A stretch of DNA of 27,973 nucleotides from Porphyromonadaceae bacterium. Lineage in GTDB: Bacteria > Bacteroidota > Bacteroidia > Bacteroidales > Dysgonomonadaceae. The DNA is taken from NCBI GenBank assembly GCA_003517675.1, contig DPAC01000141.1:1-27973 (forward strand), in the 5' to 3' direction. A program made the translations under genes and the position numbers. How positions within the stretch are numbered: position 1 is the stretch's first letter; every line of letters begins with the position of its first letter. The notes under the pieces were generated by a model that had not been told where the DNA came from, did not search any database, and saw only the letters and a list, made by a program, of their open reading frames with translations. Positions 8,071 through 15,568 of this stretch are shown piece by piece.

Positions 8071-8388
8071 TTGAAAAATCTTTATTTGAAAAAATGATGG
8101 CTCCTCTTATTTGTCGTCAGTGGTTTCGTTTGGCAGGATCAGATCATTTCCGAGGGGTCGGTATTTTATTGGGCGGCAGCTCCTTGCATATTGACGGATG
8201 ATCAACAGAGAGGATTGAGAGGGTTGCTCCCGCTCCCTGGGTGACTCTTTGTTGGCCTTCTTCTCTTTTTTCGAATTCTCCTGGTTCATCGGCTTCCTGT
8301 CTGGTATTCAGCAAACGGCCAGAAGAGCTGAATATTGCCACAAATGAAAAAAATCTCCTCAGTTGCAGCTAAATCCCGCTATTTTGCA
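8071..8388. other. Divergent intergenic region between the rpe promoter and the TlpA-like gene promoter
   Basis: About 320 bp separate two outward-facing promoter boxes. Apart from the uncertain 60-codon minus-strand frame at 8107-8289, I see no RNA gene, repeat or terminator here. Confidence 0.5.
8107..8289 (-). CDS. Possible small basic protein of unknown function
   Basis: A 60-codon frame that I do not recognise. The first 25 residues are almost all charged or polar (Lys, Glu, Arg, Ser, Asn). The second half is more protein-like and basic (IIRQYARSCRPIKYRPLGND), then ends in an acidic tail. An AGGA tract is 7 nt before the ATG. TTTG and GTTTG elements further upstream are spaced like a Bacteroidetes promoter but lack the TA of the -7 box. 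It ends 37 nt before the rpe promoter box and is the only plausible content of the 8071-8388 gap. It could equally be chance, and an overlapping frame (8144-8341) is open too. Confidence 0.3.
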   Translation of the reverse strand: MNQENSKKEKKANKESPREREQPSQSSLLIIRQYARSCRPIKYRPLGNDLILPNETTDDK

Positions 8389-8396
8389 TATCTTTG
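8389..8396 (+). promoter_or_regulatory. Promoter -7 box of the TlpA-like gene
   Basis: TATCTTTG matches TAnnTTTG. The predicted start of transcription is near 8403, 14 nt before the ATG at 8417. This excludes the longer open frame that begins at 8363. Confidence 0.65.
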
Positions 8397-8416
8397 GCGG
8401 GTTAAAAACATGTATT

Positions 8417-9541
8417 ATGAAGAGGAATATGAAGAAATTGTTTTATCTTTTGATATCTGCATCGATGCTGATCTCATGTCAGAATGCAAACGAGTACACC
8501 ATCAAAGGCACCGTTGCCAATCCCGATTTTGAAGGTACCAGCGTCTATCTTCAGGAGATGACCGACGACGCCATGGTGACAACCGATACGGCGGTGGTGG
8601 AGAATGGCCGGTTCAGCTTCAGAGGAGCTGCCGACGCTGCCCGTTTGCGTTTCATTCTCCTGGATGAGTCGGTAGCCCCCCGGCAGGAGAACCGCATACC
8701 GGTTTTGCTTGAACCGGGCACACTGAAAGTTGTTTTTGACAGTGTGGTGACGGTGAGTGGCTCAAAGGTCAACGAAGCCTATACCGATTTCAGGTCCAAA
8801 CAGCGCGCGTTGGGACTTCAGATTCGGGAGCTGGTTGAGCGTTACAATAGTGCGCAGGCTTCCGGCACCGTTACCGAGGAGTTGGAGGTAGAAACGAATG
8901 CCCGTTATGACAGCATCAGCAAGCAGATGACGGATCTGAATTTCAACTTTATCAAGGAAAACATCGGGAACGACCTGGGCCAGTATTCATTTATGGCCTC
9001 CTCATCGATGTTTGAACCGGAGCAGCAGCGTGAGATCCTGGATCTGGCTGATGACGATTTCAAATCGAAAAAGAACATACAACGTGTGATAAAACGGCTT
9101 GAGAATCTGGAGAAAGTGGCCATCGGGCAGAAATTTGTTGATTTCACCCTGAAAGATCCCGAAGGAAACGATGTCTCCCTCTCCGACTACGCCGGACAGG
9201 GCAAGTATGTATTGGTGGACTTCTGGGCCGCCTGGTGTGCTCCCTGCCGCCAGGAGATGCCCAACCTGGTAGCCGCCTACGACAGGTATAAATCGAAAGG
9301 ATTCGAGGTGGTGGGTGTCTCATTCGACCAGGATCGCTCACAGTGGCTTGATGGCATCAGTCAGATGAACATGACCTGGCCCCAGATGTCGGATCTGATG
9401 TACTGGGATAGTCCGGTGGTTGATCTGTATGCCATCCAGGGTATTCCCCACACCATTCTGCTCGACAAAGAGGGTATGATCATCGAGAAGAACCTGAGAG
9501 GTGAAGCACTGCTTGCTAAGCTCAAGGAATTGATGCCATAA
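8417..9541 (+). CDS. TlpA-like thioredoxin-fold lipoprotein (DUF4369 + AhpC/TSA-thioredoxin)
   Basis: A 374-residue exported thiol-disulfide oxidoreductase anchored by lipid. The N-terminus has a basic head, a hydrophobic segment and the lipobox LISC (Cys21). Residues about 25-130 resemble the DUF4369 beta domain that often precedes thioredoxin folds in Bacteroidetes. A helical linker follows, and the C-terminal 130 residues form a TlpA/ResA-type thioredoxin domain with the redox motif WCAPC (273-277) and the cis-Pro region GIPHTILLD. The likely job is to reduce periplasmic disulfides, for example in cytochrome maturation or stress; the partner is unknown. The start at 8417 is set by the promoter box. 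A second in-frame ATG at 8429 would also keep the lipobox. Confidence 0.88.
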   Translation: MKRNMKKLFYLLISASMLISCQNANEYTIKGTVANPDFEGTSVYLQEMTDDAMVTTDTAVVENGRFSFRGAADAARLRFILLDESVAPRQENRIPVLLEPGTLKVVFDSVVTVSGSKVNEAYTDFRSKQRALGLQIRELVERYNSAQASGTVTEELEVETNARYDSISKQMTDLNFNFIKENIGNDLGQYSFMASSSMFEPEQQREILDLADDDFKSKKNIQRVIKRLENLEKVAIGQKFVDFTLKDPEGNDVSLSDYAGQGKYVLVDFWAAWCAPCRQEMPNLVAAYDRYKSKGFEVVGVSFDQDRSQWLDGISQMNMTWPQMSDLMYWDSPVVDLYAIQGIPHTILLDKEGMIIEKNLRGEALLAKLKELMP

Positions 9542-9567
9542 CGGTTTTAAGATTTCATTTCCATATG

Positions 9568-9597
9568 TGGAGTTGCCATGGGTAGCTCCATTTTTTT
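9568..9597 (+). terminator. Intrinsic terminator of the TlpA-like gene
   Basis: TGGAGTTGCC pairs with GGTAGCTCCA (10 pairs, two of them G-U) around an ATG loop, followed by seven T. It begins 27 nt after the stop codon. The last three T plus the next G also form the -33 element of the amidase promoter. Confidence 0.8.
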
Positions 9598-9625
9598 GGC
9601 TCAATGGAAAAATTATGTACATTTG
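9595..9625 (+). promoter_or_regulatory. Promoter of the amidase-MlaD unit (TTTG-N19-TACATTTG)
   Basis: TTTG at 9595-9598 and TACATTTG at 9618-9625 are separated by exactly 19 nt, the spacing of Bacteroidetes primary promoters. Transcription should start near 9632, 13 nt before the ATG at 9645. Confidence 0.8.
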
Positions 9626-9644
9626 TGAAAAAGAAATTTTGAAG

Positions 9645-10736
9645 ATGCCGGGCAGACCCTTTTTGGTTGCGCTTTTATTGGTTTTTACGCTTACCATTTT
9701 TCATCACAACCATTCATTCGCACAAAACAGGCCTTTCACGGTGGTGATTGATCCTGGTCATGGCGGCAAGGATCCAGGGGCCGTGGGGGCCACCTCGCGT
9801 GAAAAAGATATCGTTTTGTCGGTGGGCCGTAAGCTAGGAGCACTCATCGAACAGCATCATGACGACGTAAAGGTGATCTATACGCGTGACAGCGACCACT
9901 TTGTGGAACTGAACAAACGGGCCGAGATTGCCAACAAGGCACATGCCGACCTCTTCATTTCGCTCCACTGCAATGCGCTGAGCCGTAGACATCCCTCCCC
10001 GCAGGGCGTGGAGACGTTTGTCCTTGGATTGCATCGCAGCAAGGATAATCTGGATGTGGCTAAAGCAGAGAATGCGGTGATTATGTATGAAGAGGATTAT
10101 TCACTCAAATATGAAGGGTTTAATCCCAATGAGCCGGAATCATACATCATCTTCGAGTTCATGGCCAACACCTTCCTTTCGCAAAGTGTCTACTTTGCCA
10201 CCATCGTACAGAACCAGCTGGTAAACAGTGCCAAACGGATAAACCGCAATGTGAGACAAGCCGGCTTCCTGGTGCTCCGGGAGGTTGCCATGCCCAGCAT
10301 ACTGGTGGAATTGGGCTATATCAGCAACCCATCAGAAGAGAAATATCTGAAGAGCAGCAGCGGCCAGAATGCGCTGGCCACAGCTATCTACAACGGTTTC
10401 AGGGAGTACAAGCGTGAGCATGACAAGAAGAGTTACGTATTCAATAGCAACGCCTCCTCATCAGCCGCTGTCGGTGTAGCCTCCCAGGGTGATGTCAGTC
10501 CTGGAGAGCGGGAATACCGGATCCAGTTCCTCACCTCCTCCCGCAAGTATGAGAGAGGGGCGAAAGTCTTTAAAGGACTTGATCCAGTGGATTATTATGT
10601 GGATGGTGGTTTGTACAAGTATACCTATGGCAGCACATACAGTCAGGCGGAGATTACCCGTACCCTGCGTGAAGTGCGCCGTAAATTCAAGGATGCATTT
10701 GTTATTGAGCTTGTGGAGGGACAACGTGTGAAATAA
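9645..10736 (+). CDS. N-acetylmuramoyl-L-alanine amidase (Amidase_3) with SPOR-like C-terminus
   Basis: A 363-residue exported zinc hydrolase that cuts the bond between MurNAc and the stem peptide, usually for daughter-cell separation. A signal peptide ends near HSFAQ (24-27). The catalytic domain follows at once: VVIDPGHGGKDPGA (33-46, zinc ligand H39), E53, LFISLHCNA (103-111, H108) and the catalytic Glu in SILVELGYISNP (218-229, E222). The last 75 residues (IQFLTSSRKYERG...YVDGGLYKYTYG) look like a SPOR-type domain, which in this family binds denuded glycan at the septum. The start was taken at 9645 because the promoter and predicted transcription start lie just upstream; the frame is open back to 9567. 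The MlaD gene follows after 9 nt. Confidence 0.92.
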   Translation: MPGRPFLVALLLVFTLTIFHHNHSFAQNRPFTVVIDPGHGGKDPGAVGATSREKDIVLSVGRKLGALIEQHHDDVKVIYTRDSDHFVELNKRAEIANKAHADLFISLHCNALSRRHPSPQGVETFVLGLHRSKDNLDVAKAENAVIMYEEDYSLKYEGFNPNEPESYIIFEFMANTFLSQSVYFATIVQNQLVNSAKRINRNVRQAGFLVLREVAMPSILVELGYISNPSEEKYLKSSSGQNALATAIYNGFREYKREHDKKSYVFNSNASSSAAVGVASQGDVSPGEREYRIQFLTSSRKYERGAKVFKGLDPVDYYVDGGLYKYTYGSTYSQAEITRTLREVRRKFKDAFVIELVEGQRVK

Positions 10737-10745
10737 TTGAAACAG

Positions 10746-11639
10746 ATGAAAAAAATAATCACCAAAAATGCGCTTATTGGCCTGGCTTTTCTCGCCAGCC
10801 TTTTTATGATCTATTTTGGCATAAACTTCCTGAAAGGGCTTAACGTGTTGAAACAACAAAAGCAATATTACGCTCTCTTCGATGATGTCACCAACCTGCT
10901 GCTCTCCTCACCCGTCTACGTGAAAGGTTATCAGGTGGGATTGATCAGCAGCATCGCGATGGCGGGAACCGATCCGATGCGGTTTGCAGTTGCGATCAAC
11001 CTGGAAGAGGAGTTTCCCATTCCGGAGGACAGTTATATGGAGTATGGCACCGATCTCTTCGGCGCATCTCTGGCAACCCTGGTACTGGGTGACGCCACTA
11101 CCCTGTTAGAGCCGGGTGACACCATAAGTGGCAAAAAAGTGATCGGATTGATGGATGGTGCGGCAAAGCTGATGCCCCAGGCTGATTCCATCTTCCTGCG
11201 GATCGACTCGCTCTTAATCTCCCTGCAGCAAATCGTGGCTCATCCCTCCTGGGATGAGTCGATCAGGGGTATTGATCAAACGGTGCAGCAACTCAATCAA
11301 AGCAGTAACAGCCTCAGCAAGATAATGGCAGCCATTGAAAATGATCTGCCTGAAATCAGCCGAAACCTGCAACTGGTCACAGCCGATCTAAGCAAAGTGA
11401 GCGGTGAGCTCAGTGCAATGGATCTGAACCGTACCTACGCCGGCATCGATGAAACAGTCAACAATCTGAAGCAACTCTCATCAAAAATCAACAACAAAGA
11501 CAATTCACTGGGTTTGCTGTTGAATGACACAAAACTGCATGATAGCCTCAATGTAACCATCAATTCTGCGACCAAACTGTTGGAGGATATCAGGTTAAAC
11601 CCTGGCCGTTACCTGAACATAAAAGCGAGCCTGTTTTGA
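10746..11639 (+). CDS. MlaD family protein (MCE domain)
   Basis: A 297-residue membrane-anchored protein with one N-terminal transmembrane helix (about 9-26) followed by an MCE domain (YYALFDDVTNLLLSSPVYVKGYQVGLI, given here in part). MCE proteins form rings that carry phospholipids between inner and outer membranes with an MlaE/MlaF ABC transporter. Those partners are not in this window. The C-terminal half is long and helical, rich in Gln, Ser, Asn and Leu repeats typical of the MCE tail barrel or coiled coil. The ATG at 10746 follows the amidase stop by 9 nt, so the two genes share a transcript. An in-frame TTG nine bases earlier is less likely. Confidence 0.88.
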   Translation: MKKIITKNALIGLAFLASLFMIYFGINFLKGLNVLKQQKQYYALFDDVTNLLLSSPVYVKGYQVGLISSIAMAGTDPMRFAVAINLEEEFPIPEDSYMEYGTDLFGASLATLVLGDATTLLEPGDTISGKKVIGLMDGAAKLMPQADSIFLRIDSLLISLQQIVAHPSWDESIRGIDQTVQQLNQSSNSLSKIMAAIENDLPEISRNLQLVTADLSKVSGELSAMDLNRTYAGIDETVNNLKQLSSKINNKDNSLGLLLNDTKLHDSLNVTINSATKLLEDIRLNPGRYLNIKASLF

Positions 11640-12041
11640 TTTCGGGAGGTTTCAATTTTAAATATGCCGGATTATTTAAATAGAATCAATATAAATAAGT
11701 ATTCCTCCCCAATTTGGGGTGAAACATCCTGAGTGGCGGACTTTGCGTAACAAAAAAGAAATAATTTCGGGGAGTGGGGGGTTGAAGTTCGATTTTGATA
11801 TCGGGATGAATATCAATTGGATACCATTGCCTGAAATTGCATATTACGCTGAAAAACAAATGGATGGCTCTATTTTGTTGATAAATAACCTTTTTTTCTG
11901 AAAGCGGGGGAAGCAATAAAAAAATGATTTTTTTTTCTCGGTTTTTTTCTCAAAATTTGTATTCTCATACTGGAACAAATTAGCATTCTCTTAGTGGAGT
12001 TGCGGAAACGACAGAAAAACAAAGATCATTTTAGAGATTCA
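11640..12041. other. AT-rich intergenic region upstream of dnaA
   Basis: About 400 bp without a credible gene. It holds long A and T runs (11920-11950), one near-match to a DnaA box on the minus strand (TTATCAACA, 11876-11884), and a 14-nt direct repeat close to the dnaA start. I find no TAnnTTTG box with good spacing and no cluster of DnaA boxes. It may regulate dnaA; evidence for a replication origin is weak. Confidence 0.5.
11961..11998 (+). repeat. Imperfect direct repeat upstream of dnaA
   Basis: ATTCTCATACTGGA (11961-11974) and ATTCTCTTAGTGGA (11985-11998) agree at 12 of 14 positions and are offset by 24 bp, a little over two helical turns. They lie 43-81 nt before the dnaA ATG, where a regulator or the polymerase would bind. 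Confidence 0.55.
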
Positions 12042-13445
12042 ATGAAGAACGACTGCCAGGTTTTGTGGAATAACTGTTTGAATGTGATTCGGGATAATAT
12101 CCCAGAACCGGCATTCAACACATGGTTTCTACCGATTGTTCCCTTAAATTACCAGGACCAGGTGCTTACGGTTCAGGTACCCAGCCAGTTTTTTTATGAA
12201 TATCTGGAAGATAAATATCTCGACCTGATTCAGCATACGCTCTATCGTGAGATTGGTGAGGGTACCATTCTCAACTACCGGATACTGGTGGAGACAGAAA
12301 ATAATACTGCTGTCGAGATGCGGGGTGAGACCAAGTCGTTTGCCTCGTCCGACAAAAGCTTGCGCAAGAAAATATCTGAAAAGGTACCCAGCCCTTTCGA
12401 ACGGGTGGAGACCTCTGCGTTTGACTCCCAGATAAATGGGAAATACCGTTTTGAAAATTTCTTCGAAGGCGAAAGCAACCGGCTGGCACGCACAGCTGCA
12501 GAAGCGGTGGCCAACAATCCGGGCAAGACCGCTTTCAATCCCCTTTTTGTACACGGGCATTCAGGTGTGGGTAAGACCCACCTCTGCCACGCCATCGGTT
12601 CGAAAGTAGAGGAGCTTTATCCGGACAAGAAGGTGCTCTATCTCTCAGCCCATCTCTTCAAGGTTCAGTTCACCGATGCACGTCGGTTCAACACTATCAA
12701 CGATTTCATCAACTTCTACCAGAGCATTGATGTGTTGATCATCGATGATATCCATGAGCTGTCGGGCCTGGAGAAAACGCAGAACACCTTTTTCCATATC
12801 TTCAATCACCTCCATCAGAACAACAAACAGTTGGTGATGACCTCCGACTGTGCGCCCATGGATATGCAGGGGATGGAGGAGCGTCTGTTGACCCGTTTTC
12901 GCTGGGGCCTCTCCACCAACCTGGAGCGCCCGGATAAGGAGTTGCGAAAAAAGATTCTTCAAAATAAGGTCTTGTCTGACGGTCTTTCCATTCCGGAGAA
13001 TGTGATTGATTTCATCGCCGAAAATGTGACGGAGAACGTGCGTGACTTGGAGGGGATTGTGGTTTCATTGATGGCGCACGCGATCATCAACAATCGGGAG
13101 ATCGACATGAGTCTGGCGCAAAGGGTGATGGAGCAAAGCATCCGTTTTGAACGGAAGCGGATCACGGTGGAGAAGATTCAGGATACCGTTTCGCAGTTCT
13201 TCAACGTAAAGAGAGAGCTGATACAGTCTTCATCGCGCAAACGGGAGATTGTTCAGGCCAGGCAGGTAACCATGTATTTCATCAAGAAACATACCGAGTT
13301 GTCGCTCTCACAGATAGGGTTGCAGGTAGGAAACCGCAACCATGCCACAGTGCTGCATGCCTGTAACACGGTAAAGAACTTTTACGACGTGGACAAAAGT
13401 TTTCGCTCCGATATCGAAGAGATTGAACGGATTCTCAACTCGTGA
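12042..13445 (+). CDS. dnaA: Chromosomal replication initiator protein DnaA
   Basis: A 467-residue replication initiator. Domain I starts at the chosen ATG 12042 (LWNNCLNVIRDNIPEPAFNTWF is the conserved N-terminal helix region, given in part). A variable linker follows (about 90-130). The AAA+ core has Walker A GHSGVGKT (172-179) and Walker B LIIDDIHEL (232-240). Domain IV carries the DNA-contact signature as GNRNHATVLHA (430-440). In E. coli this is GGRDHTTVLHA, so the Asp that contacts the DnaA box is replaced by Asn here. The frame is open upstream to a GTG at 11994, but homology begins at 12042. dnaN, often next to dnaA elsewhere, is absent. Confidence 0.95.
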   Translation: MKNDCQVLWNNCLNVIRDNIPEPAFNTWFLPIVPLNYQDQVLTVQVPSQFFYEYLEDKYLDLIQHTLYREIGEGTILNYRILVETENNTAVEMRGETKSFASSDKSLRKKISEKVPSPFERVETSAFDSQINGKYRFENFFEGESNRLARTAAEAVANNPGKTAFNPLFVHGHSGVGKTHLCHAIGSKVEELYPDKKVLYLSAHLFKVQFTDARRFNTINDFINFYQSIDVLIIDDIHELSGLEKTQNTFFHIFNHLHQNNKQLVMTSDCAPMDMQGMEERLLTRFRWGLSTNLERPDKELRKKILQNKVLSDGLSIPENVIDFIAENVTENVRDLEGIVVSLMAHAIINNREIDMSLAQRVMEQSIRFERKRITVEKIQDTVSQFFNVKRELIQSSSRKREIVQARQVTMYFIKKHTELSLSQIGLQVGNRNHATVLHACNTVKNFYDVDKSFRSDIEEIERILNS

Positions 13446-13652
13446 GAGGCGGTTTCTTTCTTGCCGGAATGCCCCATGTTCTCAACCTTTTTACGTATCA
13501 CTGCGGTTGAGCACTTTCTATACCTGCCTTTTCTTCCTGGTAATCTTTACTCCAGCGGAGGAGGATGGCCGGCCGTTATTCCGGAATTGAACATAGCCCT
13601 TTCGAACGTTGGCTTATCGGGCTAATGGATTGGATAAATGAGCAGATAACCA

Positions 13653-14927
13653 ATGAAAGCATTCTATCTTCTTTTGCTGCTACAGCTGACGCTGTTCCCT
13701 GCCGGCTGTAATGCCGTTGCGGCTGATTCACTACGGATCGCCCTGATATCCGATCTGCATTATCTTTCGCCAACGCTCTATGACCGGGGAGAAGCACTCA
13801 CCTCCTATGAGGAAAGGAGTGGTCGTCAATTTGAACAACAGCAGAGGGTGCTGGATCAGCTATGGGCTGATCTGTTGAAAGAGAAACCTGATCTGTTGTT
13901 GATCTCCGGCGATCTTACCCATCATGGTGAGCGTCAGAGCCATCTTGACCTGGTTGCCCGGTTGCAGTCTCTCGAGAGGGAAGGTATCCGTGTAGTGGTG
14001 GTGCCCGGCAACCATGACATCAATATCCCCAATGCTTTTGCTTACCGGGGTGAGAAACCGACACCGGTAGAGAGTATCACGAAAGATGCGTTTGCCCAAC
14101 TTTATGATCCTTTTGGGTATGGGGAGGCGCTGGTAAGGGATGAGGCATCGCTAAGCTATCTCATTTCGCTGGATGAGCAACACTGGTTACTCTGTTTCGA
14201 TAGCAACCGTTACGAAGAACATACCACCGGATCGATCACTGCGGGCCACATTAAACCTCAGACGCTGGAGTGGGCATTGTCGCTCCTGCGGGATGCTGAT
14301 GAGAGAGGAATCACAGTGCTTGGAATGATGCACCACGGGTTGGTGGAGCACATGCCCTATCAGTCGGCTTTCTTCCCCGGTTACCTGGTGGATGAGTGGG
14401 AGCGGCACGCGGAATTGCTTGCCGATGCCGGGATGCCGCTCATCTTTACCGGTCATTTTCATTCGAATGACATCACCCGTTTTACTTCTGCTGCCGGTAA
14501 CAAGATAGATGATATTGAAACAGCCAGTCTGGCACAATATCCTTATGCGTGGCGGATGATGACCCTTGAAGAGGGCTCCCTTGCAGTGGAGAGCCACTTT
14601 GTCACCTCTTTGCCCGGCAATGCTGATCTGGAACAGGAGGCCATGGATCGGTTGGAGGTGGCGACCCGTCGTGTGGCGGAGAGTCGGCTGAAAGGGTTGG
14701 GTTTTCCAATACCGGATGAGCTGATGCCGTTGCTCACCGACCTGATTGTGAAGCTCAACCTTAAGCATGTGAAAGGAGATGAGAAAGCTGATCCAGAGAT
14801 GATGCTCTCACTCCGGATGTTTGCCTCTTACCTGGGCGATGAGGTTGATCTGCAGAATTTCTCTTTCGATTTTCCTCCTACGGACAACAATGTGGAGATA
14901 AAATGGGAGACGAAGGGGCGTGAGTAA
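13653..14927 (+). CDS. Calcineurin-like metallophosphoesterase, lipoprotein
   Basis: A 424-residue exported phosphoesterase with a two-metal active site. The N-terminus is a strong leucine-rich signal with a probable lipobox FPAGC (Cys19). All metallophosphoesterase motifs are present: SDLH (33-36), GDLTHHGE (86-93), GNHD (119-122), MHHG (226-229) and GHFH (267-270). The overall pattern resembles CpdA-like phosphodiesterases, but the export signal makes cyclic AMP an unlikely substrate. The C-terminal 130 residues are helical and unassigned. Substrate unknown. The last bases reach to just before rnhB, and the two probably share a transcript. No promoter box is clear in the 207-nt gap after dnaA. 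Confidence 0.88.
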   Translation: MKAFYLLLLLQLTLFPAGCNAVAADSLRIALISDLHYLSPTLYDRGEALTSYEERSGRQFEQQQRVLDQLWADLLKEKPDLLLISGDLTHHGERQSHLDLVARLQSLEREGIRVVVVPGNHDINIPNAFAYRGEKPTPVESITKDAFAQLYDPFGYGEALVRDEASLSYLISLDEQHWLLCFDSNRYEEHTTGSITAGHIKPQTLEWALSLLRDADERGITVLGMMHHGLVEHMPYQSAFFPGYLVDEWERHAELLADAGMPLIFTGHFHSNDITRFTSAAGNKIDDIETASLAQYPYAWRMMTLEEGSLAVESHFVTSLPGNADLEQEAMDRLEVATRRVAESRLKGLGFPIPDELMPLLTDLIVKLNLKHVKGDEKADPEMMLSLRMFASYLGDEVDLQNFSFDFPPTDNNVEIKWETKGRE

Positions 14928-14931
14928 GCGG

Positions 14932-15546
14932 ATGAAAAAGTCAATGGGCTTGTGCTCCTGCATGCATGCAGGGGTAACGGAGGCTGGATGTGACGAGGCG
15001 GGTCGTGGCTGTCTGGCCGGGCCGGTGTACGCTGCTGCTGTCATTCTCCCGCCCGATTTCCGCTGTGATCAGCTGAACGATTCCAAGCAGCTCTCAGAGC
15101 GAAAGCGGGATCAATTGCGTGTCGTGATTGAACAGGAGGCGCTCTCATATGCTGTGGCATCCTGCTCGCCCAAGGAGATTGACCGGCTCAACATCCTCCG
15201 GGCTTCTATTGAGGCGATGCATCGTGCCCTCCGCTCGTTGGGCCTCACCCCGCAACATATCCTGGTGGATGGCAACCGTTTTCTGCCCTATGAGCAGATA
15301 CCGCACAGCTGTGTCGTCAAAGGGGACAGCAAATATATGGCGATTGCGGCGGCATCTATCCTGGCCAAGACCTGGCGCGACGAGCAAATGAGGGAGTTGG
15401 GGCGCCTTTTCCCGCAGTATGGATGGTCCCGTAACAAGGGGTACCCAACACGGGAGCACCGGGAGGCGATTCGCATCCACGGCATTACCCCTCATCACCG
15501 GAGAAGTTTCGCCCTGCTGGAGCAGCAGCTACAAATAGGGTTCTGA
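14932..15546 (+). CDS. rnhB: Ribonuclease HII
   Basis: A 204-residue endonuclease that removes ribonucleotides from RNA-DNA hybrids during replication and repair. Catalytic acidic residues lie in the usual blocks: GCDEAGRG (19-26; D21, E22), VDGNRF (112-117, D113) and [13 protein letters not shown] (130-142, D132). NDSKQLS (49-55) and the C-terminal GYPTREH are also conserved. Three starts are possible. A GTG at 14920 overlaps the phosphoesterase stop, the ATG at 14932 is 4 nt after it, and an ATG at 14944 is closer to the usual N-terminus. I chose 14932. The Cys-rich head before the conserved core is unusual and may not be translated. Confidence 0.93.
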   Translation: MKKSMGLCSCMHAGVTEAGCDEAGRGCLAGPVYAAAVILPPDFRCDQLNDSKQLSERKRDQLRVVIEQEALSYAVASCSPKEIDRLNILRASIEAMHRALRSLGLTPQHILVDGNRFLPYEQIPHSCVVKGDSKYMAIAAASILAKTWRDEQMRELGRLFPQYGWSRNKGYPTREHREAIRIHGITPHHRRSFALLEQQLQIGF

Positions 15547-15568
15547 TACTCAACATGCCGGAATTGCA

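Noticed and set aside
11686..11916. 76-codon minus-strand frame and 60-codon plus-strand frame upstream of dnaA
   Set aside because: AT-rich with odd composition, no promoter box, and no resemblance to known proteins.
11640..12041. Replication origin next to dnaA
   Set aside because: Only one near-match DnaA box, no box cluster and no dnaN. The divergence of gene direction near 8200 is suggestive only. GC-skew of the whole chromosome would be needed.
13565..13711. 48-codon frame with a GGAGG tract ahead of it in the gap after dnaA
   Set aside because: The first 28 codons look protein-like, but it runs into the signal-peptide region of the phosphoesterase in another frame, and the tract is too close to the ATG.
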